Source: Prevotellaceae bacterium
GTDB taxonomy: Bacteria; Bacteroidota; Bacteroidia; Bacteroidales; UBA932
Assembly: GCA_031281125.1 (NCBI GenBank)
Contig: JAITFU010000161.1
Coordinates: forward strand, 1 to 40,566
Reading direction: 5' to 3'
DNA length: 40,566 nt
Positions 27,585-36,829 of the stretch are shown piece by piece. The notes beneath the pieces were generated by a model that ran no database searches, was not told where the DNA came from, and saw nothing but the letters and a program-made list of their open reading frames with translations. Within the stretch, counting starts at the first letter, position 1; every line of letters starts with the position of its first letter. The position numbers and the translations under genes are program-made.

Positions 27585-29258
27585 ATGAACCCGATTCCCA
27601 TCTATTGCAGAAACAACGATCAGCAAATTTTATGTACCCCGGGTACCACCTTGGGTGGGCTGGCACAACAACTTCACCTCAATCCGACTGCCCCTTTCTT
27701 GGCCGCATTTGTTAACCACAGGCTCAAAGATTTGGCTTTTGAGGTTTACAAACCTTATCATGTCCAATTCATTGATCTTTCTCATACTGATGGAACACGC
27801 ACATATATTCGCTCGCTTAGTTTTCTTCTTCAAAAGGCTGTACATGATCTCTATCCAAAAAAGAAGATGATTTTGGACTACACCGTCTCAAACGGGCTTT
27901 ATGGAGTGCTTGACACCGTCAATCCTGCTCCATGCACTCCACAGGAGATTGAAGCGATTACCCAAAGAATGAGACAATTGGTCGAAGCAAAAATGTCCTT
28001 TATCCACACCATTCTTCCCATTAAAGAGGCAATTGATATATTTAGGTCGATTGGAAAAGAGCAAAAGGCGCTTCTTTTGGAAACCCGTCAAAGTTTCTAT
28101 GCCTCTGTTTACTACTTAGATGGGTATCCGGACTGCTATTTTGGTCCATTGACTCCCGACACCGGTGTGTTGCAGGTGTTTGGCCTCATTCCTTTTCATC
28201 AAGGTTTTTTGTTGCAATACCCGGGCCCCGACGACCACGATAACATCAGACCAAGAATCAGGCAAGAGAAGATGTTTGAGGTTTTTAAAGAGCACTCCAA
28301 CTGGTGTAACGTAATTGGCGCCAAAAGCATCGGATCTATCAACTCTCTGATTCAAAGCGACAAGGCGCCCGAAATGATCATGGTCTCAGAAGCGCTCCAT
28401 GAGCGAAAATACGCCCAAATTGCCGATGAGTTGTACAAACGCAGAGATCAATTAAAACTTGTGCTGATTGCCGGTCCTTCGAGCAGCGGGAAAACGACTA
28501 CTTCCAAACGCTTAGGATTGCATGCCCAAGTAGTTGGGCTAAAACCGGTAGTTATAGAGTTGGACAACTACTTTGTTGATCGTGAAAAGACACCCAAAGA
28601 TGCCAACGGGGATTACGATTTTGAAGCGTTGGAAGCATTAGATTTAGCCTTTTTAAACGAACAGCTTTTGGCGCTATTTAGGGGTGAGGAGGTGGAACTG
28701 CCCACATTTAACTTTGTTCAGGGAAGGCGTTTTTTTCATGGGAATACCATTCGCTTGGGCGAAAACGAAGTGTTGATTTTAGAGGGAATTCATGCCCTCA
28801 ACCCCAAACTGACAGAAGTTGTTGCTGCGGCACATAAGTATAAGGTGTATGCTTCTGCACTGACCGCTTTGTCGTTAGATGAGAATAACCGAATATTTAC
28901 CACCGACAATCGGCTTTTGCGTCGCATGGTGAGGGATGCGCAATTTAGAGGCGCTTCGGCAGAAAATACGATCCTCCGTTGGCCCAGTGTGCGGCGCGGA
29001 GAGGACAAAAACATTTTCCCGTTTCAGGAGCAAGCAGATATTATGTTCAACTCTGCCTTGCTTTATGAACTCCCTGTTCTCAGGTATTTTGCCGAGCCTC
29101 TGCTCCGTCGTATCTCCCCCACCTCGTTGGCGTGGCCCGAAGCATGGCGTTTGCTCAAGTTTTTACACTACATCGAATATATGCAGCCAAAAAACTTTGT
29201 CCACATACCGCCGGTGTCGGTCATTCGTGAGTTTATTGGAAATAGTGGTCTCTTTTAA
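27585..29258 (+). CDS. nucleoside (uridine-like) kinase with N-terminal TGS-like domain
   Basis: 'IAGPSSSGKTTTSKRLGLHAQVVGLKPVVIELDNYFVDREKTPKDANGDYDFEALEALD', 'LEGIHALNPKLT'. Confidence 0.9.
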   Translation: MNPIPIYCRNNDQQILCTPGTTLGGLAQQLHLNPTAPFLAAFVNHRLKDLAFEVYKPYHVQFIDLSHTDGTRTYIRSLSFLLQKAVHDLYPKKKMILDYTVSNGLYGVLDTVNPAPCTPQEIEAITQRMRQLVEAKMSFIHTILPIKEAIDIFRSIGKEQKALLLETRQSFYASVYYLDGYPDCYFGPLTPDTGVLQVFGLIPFHQGFLLQYPGPDDHDNIRPRIRQEKMFEVFKEHSNWCNVIGAKSIGSINSLIQSDKAPEMIMVSEALHERKYAQIADELYKRRDQLKLVLIAGPSSSGKTTTSKRLGLHAQVVGLKPVVIELDNYFVDREKTPKDANGDYDFEALEALDLAFLNEQLLALFRGEEVELPTFNFVQGRRFFHGNTIRLGENEVLILEGIHALNPKLTEVVAAAHKYKVYASALTALSLDENNRIFTTDNRLLRRMVRDAQFRGASAENTILRWPSVRRGEDKNIFPFQEQADIMFNSALLYELPVLRYFAEPLLRRISPTSLAWPEAWRLLKFLHYIEYMQPKNFVHIPPVSVIREFIGNSGLF

Positions 29259-30442
29259 CGTTTTCTCAACCACAACTCCGGATTTTGCTTTTGGGTTCCT
29301 TTCCACAACTCAAAATGGAGAGTGCTTGTTCCGTTTGTTTGCGCCAAGGTTCCAATGGCGTCTCCTGTGGAGACTTTATCACCGGTTTTGACTATTACTG
29401 ATCCTAATTTGCAATAAAATGTGTAGTACGACCCATGTTGAATCATTACACATTGTTGATACTCAGGGATCAACACAATCTGTTTTACCTCACCCTGAAA
29501 TACCGCCCTCACTTGGCCTCCCAATATCCCCGAAATGCCAATACCGGGGTTAAAGGGCATCTTAATGCTCTTTAATACAGGATGATTGTGTTGCCCGTAT
29601 GGCTCCACAACCACTCCTTGGTCAATCGGCCAAGGCAATTTACCTTTATTCTGCTCAAAGTTGGCGGCTAACGCTCTATCGACTTCCTGTACTTTTGCGC
29701 CTGCTGTTTTGCGGTTTTTTTCGGCTTCAGCCAAGATGCGCGACAACTCTTTGTTTACTTTGTCTAAATCACTTTTCTTTTGCTGCAATTGTGCCTTTAG
29801 GGTGCGCTCTTCTTGAGACATGGTGGAAATCAGTTGCTTTGATTCACGCTCTTCTGCATTCAAAATGGCGACCTCTTCTTGTCTCTCTTGACGCAAGACC
29901 TCTGCTTGTGATCTGAGCTTCTTGAGTTCGTTGATTTGGGCATCCAATTGTTTGCCCATCTCTTGCAGTTCGCTCGCTTTTTCGTTGGCATATCGCGAAA
30001 AGTCCTTAAAGTATTGCCACCGGCGATAGGCCTGACCAAGGCTTTTGCTTTCTAAGAGATAGGCAACCCAAACCTCTTTGTTTCGGTGGAGATAGGCCCT
30101 GTACACAATATGCAAATATATTCGTTCAAGCTCTTTGTAATCGGCTTGTAACATCTCAATCTCACTCTCTTTTTTGTTGATCGAATCATTTGCTTGACGA
30201 ACCTGCTCCTCTATATGGAGAAGAAGCTGCTTTCTGGAAGCCGCCTTTTGCTGTATTAAACTTAGGCTCAAGAGCGTGGCTTTATGTTGGGCCTGAGTGT
30301 TGGCCAATCGACTGTCAATCGCCTTTATCTCCCGTTCAATCTCTTGCCGACGGCGTGTTTGTTCATTTACATTTTGGGCAAAAACTCCTGTGGAAAGGGC
30401 GCCCAAGAGCACAAAAAACAAAAATCGGCAATGTCTATTCAT
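29255..30442 (-). CDS. murein hydrolase activator EnvC-like, coiled coil + M23 domain
   Basis: Signal peptide, coiled coil, C-term 'GGQVRAVFQGEVKQIVLIPEYQQCVMIQHGSYYTFYCKLGSVIVKTGDKVSTGDAIGTLA...LHFELWKGTQKQNPELWL'. Confidence 0.92.
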   Translation of the reverse strand: MNRHCRFLFFVLLGALSTGVFAQNVNEQTRRRQEIEREIKAIDSRLANTQAQHKATLLSLSLIQQKAASRKQLLLHIEEQVRQANDSINKKESEIEMLQADYKELERIYLHIVYRAYLHRNKEVWVAYLLESKSLGQAYRRWQYFKDFSRYANEKASELQEMGKQLDAQINELKKLRSQAEVLRQERQEEVAILNAEERESKQLISTMSQEERTLKAQLQQKKSDLDKVNKELSRILAEAEKNRKTAGAKVQEVDRALAANFEQNKGKLPWPIDQGVVVEPYGQHNHPVLKSIKMPFNPGIGISGILGGQVRAVFQGEVKQIVLIPEYQQCVMIQHGSYYTFYCKLGSVIVKTGDKVSTGDAIGTLAQTNGTSTLHFELWKGTQKQNPELWLRKR

Positions 30443-32139
30443 CTTTTCATTTGTGCTTTACGTTCCTCTACTTTTCTTTCTAACTCCGGATTCTTCTCTT
30501 TTAGTTTGACCTGTTCCCAGTACATAAAGGCCATATCGTACTCTTTTAGGGCAAACAACACTTCGGCATAATGGTCTAAAATTTCTGCGCTTTGTTCTTT
30601 TGCAAAAATCAATACTTGTTTAAATATCGCCTTGGCCTCCTGATAACGTCCCAGCTTGTAAAGTATCCATCCAAAAGTGTCTAAATAGGTGGCATTTTGA
30701 GGCTCAGCATCTATTGTCTTTTTACTCATATCGTACGCCTTTTGCAGTTTTTTGTCCAAAAGGGCCAAAAAATAGGCATAATTGTTGAGCGCACCCAACA
30801 TATCGGGGTCAAGTTGTAAACACTTCTCGTACGCTTTAAACGACTTATCCTGATCTCCGGCTGCATGGTATAAGTCCCCTAAAATAGACAAGGTCTGTGC
30901 CATAAGAGAGTTGTCTTTTTTTGCGATCGGCAAAATCGATTCAAAAATTTGAATGGCCTCAGGAATGCGGTCTGATTGCCAAGCGGCAAGACCTTTCATC
31001 GTCATCATTTCGGGGTGTTTGGAAAAGTGTCGCAGCGCCTCGTTAGCTGCGTCATATACCTTATCCCATAGTTGCAAAAAGTAGAGAATCGACAGATATT
31101 GCCTCCATACCATCAGATCATTTACATTCTCTACAGCCCGTTCTTTTAACACTTGAACCGCCCGCTCCTCTTGGGATGCCTGTACCAAAAAACCGGCATA
31201 TTTATACACAACTGCCGAATCTGTCCGATGAGACCTGAAAAGCGTGGTGTAGAGGGTGTCCACCTGTTTTAGAAATGTGGCCGCAAATGCTCGGTTCTGT
31301 AACAGTTGATCCATATAATCCACCTTTAAAGAGGCATCCACGTATTTGTCCTCCATAAAGACCGACATTTTGTCAAAATATTGATCATACTGCTGCCTGA
31401 TTCGATAGACTTCGGCCTGCCCAAAAATCGCCGGAATATAACGTGGATCTTGAGCAACTGCCTCATCGTAACAAGCTACCGATAAGGAATCTAATCCCGA
31501 TTCGGCATACATATCACCCAAAACGGTCAAAATACGCGGCGTAGGGAACAGTTGCGCCAACTCTTGGAGAAGAGGTAACGCCTCGTCTCTTTTTCCCTGC
31601 ATCATCAATATATTGAATCGGTAAAAACCGGTTGCCTCTGACACTCCTTCAAACTTTTCGATCTCTTCGAGAAGAAAAAGCGCTTTATCTATCTCTTTTT
31701 GATTAAGATAGATATTGGCCAAATCGTAATACAAGTCGCTCTTTTTGGGGTATCGCACCAATAAATCTTCGTAGGCATTTATGGCCAAATCGGCCTGCCC
31801 ATTTACCAACAACAATCGGGCAACTTGCAACTGATACCAATAGTTCGTGGTATCGGCTTGGGCTGCCAACTGCATATATTGCAGCGCTTTTTCTGTATCG
31901 CCAAGTTCGTAACTGATGGTGGAGAGATGGTAGAGCGAGGCATCGTGTTGGGGATTGTTGGAGAGAATTTTTTTAAAAGACTGAGTCGCATATTGAAAAT
32001 TACCCAAGTGGTATCCGCGCAACCCCTCCATATACCAAAACGTCTCCGCCCCTTGTCGATTGTCAATCTTAGCAGCTCCACATGAGTACATTGCGCACGG
32101 TATGAGGACAATGCAAATCTTTATAAACAGGTTCTTCAT
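30439..32139 (-). CDS. TPR-repeat lipoprotein
   Basis: Lipobox-like 'CIVLIPCAMYSCG', many TPR units; stop overlaps EnvC start (ATGA). Confidence 0.85.
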   Translation of the reverse strand: MKNLFIKICIVLIPCAMYSCGAAKIDNRQGAETFWYMEGLRGYHLGNFQYATQSFKKILSNNPQHDASLYHLSTISYELGDTEKALQYMQLAAQADTTNYWYQLQVARLLLVNGQADLAINAYEDLLVRYPKKSDLYYDLANIYLNQKEIDKALFLLEEIEKFEGVSEATGFYRFNILMMQGKRDEALPLLQELAQLFPTPRILTVLGDMYAESGLDSLSVACYDEAVAQDPRYIPAIFGQAEVYRIRQQYDQYFDKMSVFMEDKYVDASLKVDYMDQLLQNRAFAATFLKQVDTLYTTLFRSHRTDSAVVYKYAGFLVQASQEERAVQVLKERAVENVNDLMVWRQYLSILYFLQLWDKVYDAANEALRHFSKHPEMMTMKGLAAWQSDRIPEAIQIFESILPIAKKDNSLMAQTLSILGDLYHAAGDQDKSFKAYEKCLQLDPDMLGALNNYAYFLALLDKKLQKAYDMSKKTIDAEPQNATYLDTFGWILYKLGRYQEAKAIFKQVLIFAKEQSAEILDHYAEVLFALKEYDMAFMYWEQVKLKEKNPELERKVEERKAQMKR

Positions 32140-32230
32140 TGACTTTATTGAATCCAAAGGGGCAAAGGTACGAATAATAATGCTACGTTCAGTTCGTTGG
32201 TCAACGTCTTTTCATAAAGATTGGGCTGTG

Positions 32231-34480
32231 TCAATTTTTCAAAATGATTTCAATCGCCTTCTCCAAAAGCACATCACGCCCTTCACGGATTCCTTGGATG
32301 GTGGGTTTTACAATAATATCAGGGACAATTCCAATGCGTTGCGTTTCACGACCATCAGGATAATAGACACCTATTCCGGAAAATGATGTTTTAATACTAC
32401 CCGGTAGAACAATCTCTGACACATTCCCATCTGCTCCTGATGTTTGGCTTCCAATAATAGTCGTATTATCTCCGGCACGGAAAGCCATGGCTGTATATTC
32501 CGCTTGACTTAATGTCTCTTCATTAACGATTACTACAAGTTTTCCCTTGTAAGGTTTATCAGATTTTGGAATGTTGACCGTTGGATACAAGCTGAATTCT
32601 CCGGGGTTATTCATGTTTACTTTTGAAAATCTGGCAAAAGGCCTCTCTTCTGACATAAAAAAAGTTCCCAGCGTAAAAGGCACAAAAGTATGTGGGTAGT
32701 TCCTTATATCAATGACAATTCCTATGGTGTGGACAAACTCTTTTTTAATTTTATCTACTTCTGCGCCAGCTATGGTCTTTAAGGTTATGTATCCAATTAG
32801 ATCATTTACAACAAGAATATTATCTCGATTTAAATATTTATAACTTGCCTCATTGCCGCTTTTTTGCCCCTGTGCACTTTTCTTATCATAAAGCTTCAGT
32901 TCTGTTTTTCTTCTGACCTGATCAGCAGAAATGTAGTCTATTGTAATTGTGCTATTGGGCGAACGTAACAAATCATCGGCAATGTTCTTCATTCTTGACA
33001 CCTCGTTTGATGCGGGATAATAGACTTTTACGCTGTCAACGATATATTTAATCGTCTTATTATTGATATGGGTGATAATATCTCCAATATTCAATCCGGC
33101 TTCTTCTTTTAATTCCGGTTTGTAATAATCGACAACCACTAATTTGTCTTCAATAAATTTTACTTGAAAAGGCACATACCAACTCCCTCGCAATGAGTCA
33201 ACTTTATCACCAACTCCTTTTAGGTTTGCATGGGAATCATTGATTTCACCTGTAAGTTGAAGTACCGCAAGTTGATATTTCAATTCTGTGTCGGCCAATA
33301 CAAATTTTGGGATGTACGCTTTAAGTACTCCTTCCCATTTTTTATCTGTAAGGTGTTTATAGGGGAAAAAGTACTGAATCATATTCCAGTAGCGATACAA
33401 AGCCAACAATCTTAGCCCCACATCGGTACCACTCATAAGAGGATAGGAGTTTTCATTGACAAAAACAGGGTTTCCGGCAGGCTCTTTTTTTAAGTAATAA
33501 TGATCCTCCTGTGATCTATTTTGGTACACTTTGCTCAATTTTTCTGTTAATCGCGTATCCATTTGATAATGTCCAATCCATGACAGATCCGGTTTTAGAA
33601 TCGCATCCGGTGAGGTTTCGGCACAGGTTGTGCATATTGGTACTTCTCCATACTTTTCTATCCATTGCAAAAGAATCTCATCTCTTTGGGTAGTTTCGGT
33701 TGCTTTTACGTATGATGGCAATATCCTGAACAGTTCATTGTCCCAATTATAGTTACCTCTTGCAACTTCTGGATGGTGGTACTTTAAAAAGCCCCAAATT
33801 TTCCCCAATAGCTCCAAATTTGTGATGATTGTTTTGGACTCCTTTGAATCAATATTCTTTGAGGATAATGGAATGGAGATATTTGAATTAAGGAATGCTC
33901 TGTCTGATTCAGCAGGGAATGGCTTTGGCTCATATATTTTGGCATCTTTTATGTCCACACCGTCAATTGTTACACTAAAATCGTCAAACCACACTTTTCC
34001 TTTGCCCCTTAATAAACCACTAATAATAATTTGTTGATCTTTGGATGGATTCAATTGTAAAGAAACTTCATACTTTGCCCAATCTGTTGTACCATTCACA
34101 ACTATAGTATCAACTTTCATTCCGGGAGTTGTCACTACTGCCAAACCAGCAGCGCCCTCGACATTTACCGTTTTTATATATCCTGTTAATGTTACTATCT
34201 CTCCATCATAGATATTTGGTATAGCAAGACTTATTGATTGATAAACATTAGAATTATTTGTATATTCAATGGCTACAGAGTATTTGCCCGATTTGACACA
34301 TTTTGTATCCAAGGAGATTGACGAATTATCAGGCTGTTTGTAAACATCCCACCCTTTTGGTATCCCCTTTTCTACGACTTCAAAATCCAAATTTAACGCC
34401 ATTCCTGGCTCTTTGTTTTTTTGACAGCCAATTGAAAAGAGGATAATGTAGAGAAGGAGAAAGTTTGTTTTTGTTTTCAT
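32231..34480 (-). CDS. S41-family peptidase, predicted lipoprotein
   Basis: 'KTKTNFLLLYIILFSIGCQ' lipobox; PDZ-like 'LNIGDIITHINNKT'; 'KLVVIVNEETLSQAEYTAMAFRAGDNTTIIGSQTSGADGNVSEIVLPG'. Confidence 0.88.
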   Translation of the reverse strand: MKTKTNFLLLYIILFSIGCQKNKEPGMALNLDFEVVEKGIPKGWDVYKQPDNSSISLDTKCVKSGKYSVAIEYTNNSNVYQSISLAIPNIYDGEIVTLTGYIKTVNVEGAAGLAVVTTPGMKVDTIVVNGTTDWAKYEVSLQLNPSKDQQIIISGLLRGKGKVWFDDFSVTIDGVDIKDAKIYEPKPFPAESDRAFLNSNISIPLSSKNIDSKESKTIITNLELLGKIWGFLKYHHPEVARGNYNWDNELFRILPSYVKATETTQRDEILLQWIEKYGEVPICTTCAETSPDAILKPDLSWIGHYQMDTRLTEKLSKVYQNRSQEDHYYLKKEPAGNPVFVNENSYPLMSGTDVGLRLLALYRYWNMIQYFFPYKHLTDKKWEGVLKAYIPKFVLADTELKYQLAVLQLTGEINDSHANLKGVGDKVDSLRGSWYVPFQVKFIEDKLVVVDYYKPELKEEAGLNIGDIITHINNKTIKYIVDSVKVYYPASNEVSRMKNIADDLLRSPNSTITIDYISADQVRRKTELKLYDKKSAQGQKSGNEASYKYLNRDNILVVNDLIGYITLKTIAGAEVDKIKKEFVHTIGIVIDIRNYPHTFVPFTLGTFFMSEERPFARFSKVNMNNPGEFSLYPTVNIPKSDKPYKGKLVVIVNEETLSQAEYTAMAFRAGDNTTIIGSQTSGADGNVSEIVLPGSIKTSFSGIGVYYPDGRETQRIGIVPDIIVKPTIQGIREGRDVLLEKAIEIILKN

Positions 34481-34484
34481 TGGA

Positions 34485-34492
34485 CAAAAATA
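34485..34492 (-). promoter_or_regulatory. -7 box TATTTTTG (minus) for the S41 peptidase
   Basis: caaaaata on plus, 4 nt from the minus start at 34480. Confidence 0.5.
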
Positions 34493-34523
34493 CAAACTAT
34501 TTTTCACTTTTTTTGCCCACCAT

Positions 34524-34552
34524 GCAACTTTTTTCACTTCTTTTGCATCTAT
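34524..34552 (+). promoter_or_regulatory. putative ECF promoter GCAAC-N17-CATCTAT for the second sigma gene
   Basis: GCAAC 34524-34528, CATC 34546-34549; shared with the first sigma locus. Confidence 0.6.
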
Positions 34553-34570
34553 TATAATAGTAAGCAACCA

Positions 34571-35128
34571 ATGGGCATTGAGAACGTAAAGGATTTGGGC
34601 TTGGAAGAGTTGGCAAAAAGGTCTCTACACAACGATCCGGTTGCACAACGCCTTATTTATGAGCGATTAGCGGGGAAGATGTTGGCGGTGTGCAAAAGGT
34701 ATGTGGGGAACGGGGAGGCGGCTAAGGATGTGATGCACGATGGCTTTATTGTGTTGTTCGAAAAGATGGGGAGTTATGCGGGATCGGGTTCTTTTGAAGG
34801 ATGGGCACGAAAAATTTTCGTTAATATGGCGTTGATGCATTTACGTAAATCGGACGCGTTGAGGTATAGCGAGCCGGTGGACAGCCTAAGGGGGTTGCCT
34901 GCTTTACAAAGCTCGGAACTCGATAAATTGTCTTCACACGATTTGCTTACATGTATTGCTTTGATGCCGGCGGGGTTTAGGGCAGTTTTTAATCTCTATG
35001 CCATTGAGGGATACACCCATGAAGAGATTGGAAATATGTTGCGAATTAACGAAAGCACTTCGAGGTCTCAATATGTGCGGGCACGGGAGTGGTTGCAGAA
35101 AAAGTTACAAAATTATATAACTGAATAA
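34571..35128 (+). CDS. RNA polymerase ECF-type sigma-70 factor (paralog of 2307-2861)
   Basis: 'VCKRYVGNGEAAKDVMHDGFIVLFEKMGSYAGSGSFEGWARKIFVNMALMHLRKSDALR', 'YTHEEIGNMLRINESTSRSQYVRAREWLQKKL'. Confidence 0.93.
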   Translation: MGIENVKDLGLEELAKRSLHNDPVAQRLIYERLAGKMLAVCKRYVGNGEAAKDVMHDGFIVLFEKMGSYAGSGSFEGWARKIFVNMALMHLRKSDALRYSEPVDSLRGLPALQSSELDKLSSHDLLTCIALMPAGFRAVFNLYAIEGYTHEEIGNMLRINESTSRSQYVRAREWLQKKLQNYITE

Positions 35129-35157
35129 GAAACTGTGGTAAAACTAACAATAGGCAA

Positions 35158-35652
35158 ATGAAAAAGTCGATATTTTTGGTGATCGTAACGGGGTTATTGA
35201 TTGGCTCTCTTGGGTGTTCAATTAAAGACGCTCCAATAGCAAGGCAAATCTATAAGCAACCGGTAAACCCCTTTGCAATCTTTAACATCTATTTGACCCT
35301 CATCGACTCAGAAACTAAAGATCCCCTTTCTGATTTGCGTATTGAGTTATTTAACAAAAGCTCTTTTCGAATGAGTGATTCTGCCATTGTTGCCAAACAG
35401 GTGTCCGACTCTACCGGATATCTATTCATTTCAATTGTCTCCACGCCTCCTATTCCTCAGGAATTTGTATTCACTCTTTCCGACACTACCCAAGTCAGAT
35501 CGTTTCAACAGCAGTATCTATCGATACGTTTTCTCGATCCTGTATTTAGATATATCCAAAAAGATGCCGCTGTTTGGGGAAACTTGTATCAGGGAACGGC
35601 AGAATTGACACTAACCCGTGAACTCACGCAACGATTACGCCATGAGCAATAG
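35158..35652 (+). CDS. hypothetical lipoprotein with beta-rich body
   Basis: Lipobox 'IGSLGC'; 'IYLTLIDSETKDPLSDLRIELFNKS...DSTGYLFI' resembles carboxypeptidase-regulatory/CNA-B-like folds; overlaps the next CDS by 11 nt. Confidence 0.7.
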   Translation: MKKSIFLVIVTGLLIGSLGCSIKDAPIARQIYKQPVNPFAIFNIYLTLIDSETKDPLSDLRIELFNKSSFRMSDSAIVAKQVSDSTGYLFISIVSTPPIPQEFVFTLSDTTQVRSFQQQYLSIRFLDPVFRYIQKDAAVWGNLYQGTAELTLTRELTQRLRHEQ

Positions 35653-36829
35653 AGATTTTGATGACATTATTAAAGAGCGGCTCTTTGATCACTTTGAACC
35701 GATTGACCCCAACAGTTGGGAGACTATATTGGCCAAACAAAGAGCTAAAAAGCGGAGGGTTGTTGCTTGGAGGTCGTTCTCATATAGCTTTGTCGCTGCG
35801 GCTGCCGTAATCATCTTTCTGCTGCTCCTGAACCCTCCCACCATACCTCCACTTCCACAAACACCAACAATCGCAGTTATTGACCCCGATCAATTTATCT
35901 ATCGATCTGATTCGACGAGTGTGGCAACTAAAGAACTGCCGCTTAGAGAGGAGGTAATAGAAAAAAAAGAGGTGAAATTAGTAACAAATGATATTGTTCA
36001 TAATCCTCAAGAAATCGTAAGTGAACCACCGGAAGAGGAGGTTACAAACCTTTTTGCCCAAGAGGTTGAGGTTTTTGTGGCCACTTCAAGTGCCGATACC
36101 ATAAACATCTTTTCTGACCCCCTCTCTCTTCAGCAAAATAGCTATTACTCAACGTTATACGCACAAAAACACTCCTCTGCTTCCGATAAATGGACCATTG
36201 CGCTTGCCTCCGTTTATTCAAGCGCCGCAGGAGAGTCCCCCTTTACACTCACAAGACAAACTCTTCAAGGTCAAACACGAATAGCCGATATTTATAGCAG
36301 CTCGTTTGAACCGGATCAAACAGAAGATACAGACTTGTTGTTCTCTCCTCCTCTATCATTGGGAATCAATTTTCAAAAAGAGATCACCTCTTGGTTGTCC
36401 CTTGGGATGGGAGTTAATTACACCTTGCTCCAAAGTAAATTTTCAAGCTCATACAATCACTTTGGTGCAAAGTATTCGGTTCGTCAATCTTTGCACTATG
36501 TGGGACTTCCCGTTACAGCGCTCGTTAACATTGTCCGGCAGCCCAAACTTCGCGTCTATGCTTCGGCTGGCGGAATGGTCGAAAAAGCAGTCACCTCTCA
36601 CTATTCAACGTCGTCAAAATTCTCAAATAAATCTGAAAATGAATACGTGACGGGCCTCCAGTGGTCGGTGTTTACCGGTCTTGGTGTTGAAGTTCCTTTG
36701 TCTCAACTATTTGGAATATATCTCGAACCCGGAATCGGTTATTACTTTGACAATAATCAACCCCGCAGTATTCGAACCATTCAACCGGCACAATTTAAAG
36801 CGGAGTTTGGACTTAGGGTGCGCATTTAA
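35642..36829 (+). CDS. predicted dual-membrane-spanning anti-sigma-like protein (paralog of 1172-2323)
   Basis: N-term 'MSNRDFDDIIKERLFDHFEPIDPNSWETILAKQRAKKRR', TM 'SFVAAAAVIIFLLLL', long linker, barrel-like C-term 'QSLHYVGLPVTALVNI...GLQWSVFTGLGVEVPLSQLFGIYLEPGIGYYF'. Confidence 0.75.
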   Translation: MSNRDFDDIIKERLFDHFEPIDPNSWETILAKQRAKKRRVVAWRSFSYSFVAAAAVIIFLLLLNPPTIPPLPQTPTIAVIDPDQFIYRSDSTSVATKELPLREEVIEKKEVKLVTNDIVHNPQEIVSEPPEEEVTNLFAQEVEVFVATSSADTINIFSDPLSLQQNSYYSTLYAQKHSSASDKWTIALASVYSSAAGESPFTLTRQTLQGQTRIADIYSSSFEPDQTEDTDLLFSPPLSLGINFQKEITSWLSLGMGVNYTLLQSKFSSSYNHFGAKYSVRQSLHYVGLPVTALVNIVRQPKLRVYASAGGMVEKAVTSHYSTSSKFSNKSENEYVTGLQWSVFTGLGVEVPLSQLFGIYLEPGIGYYFDNNQPRSIRTIQPAQFKAEFGLRVRI

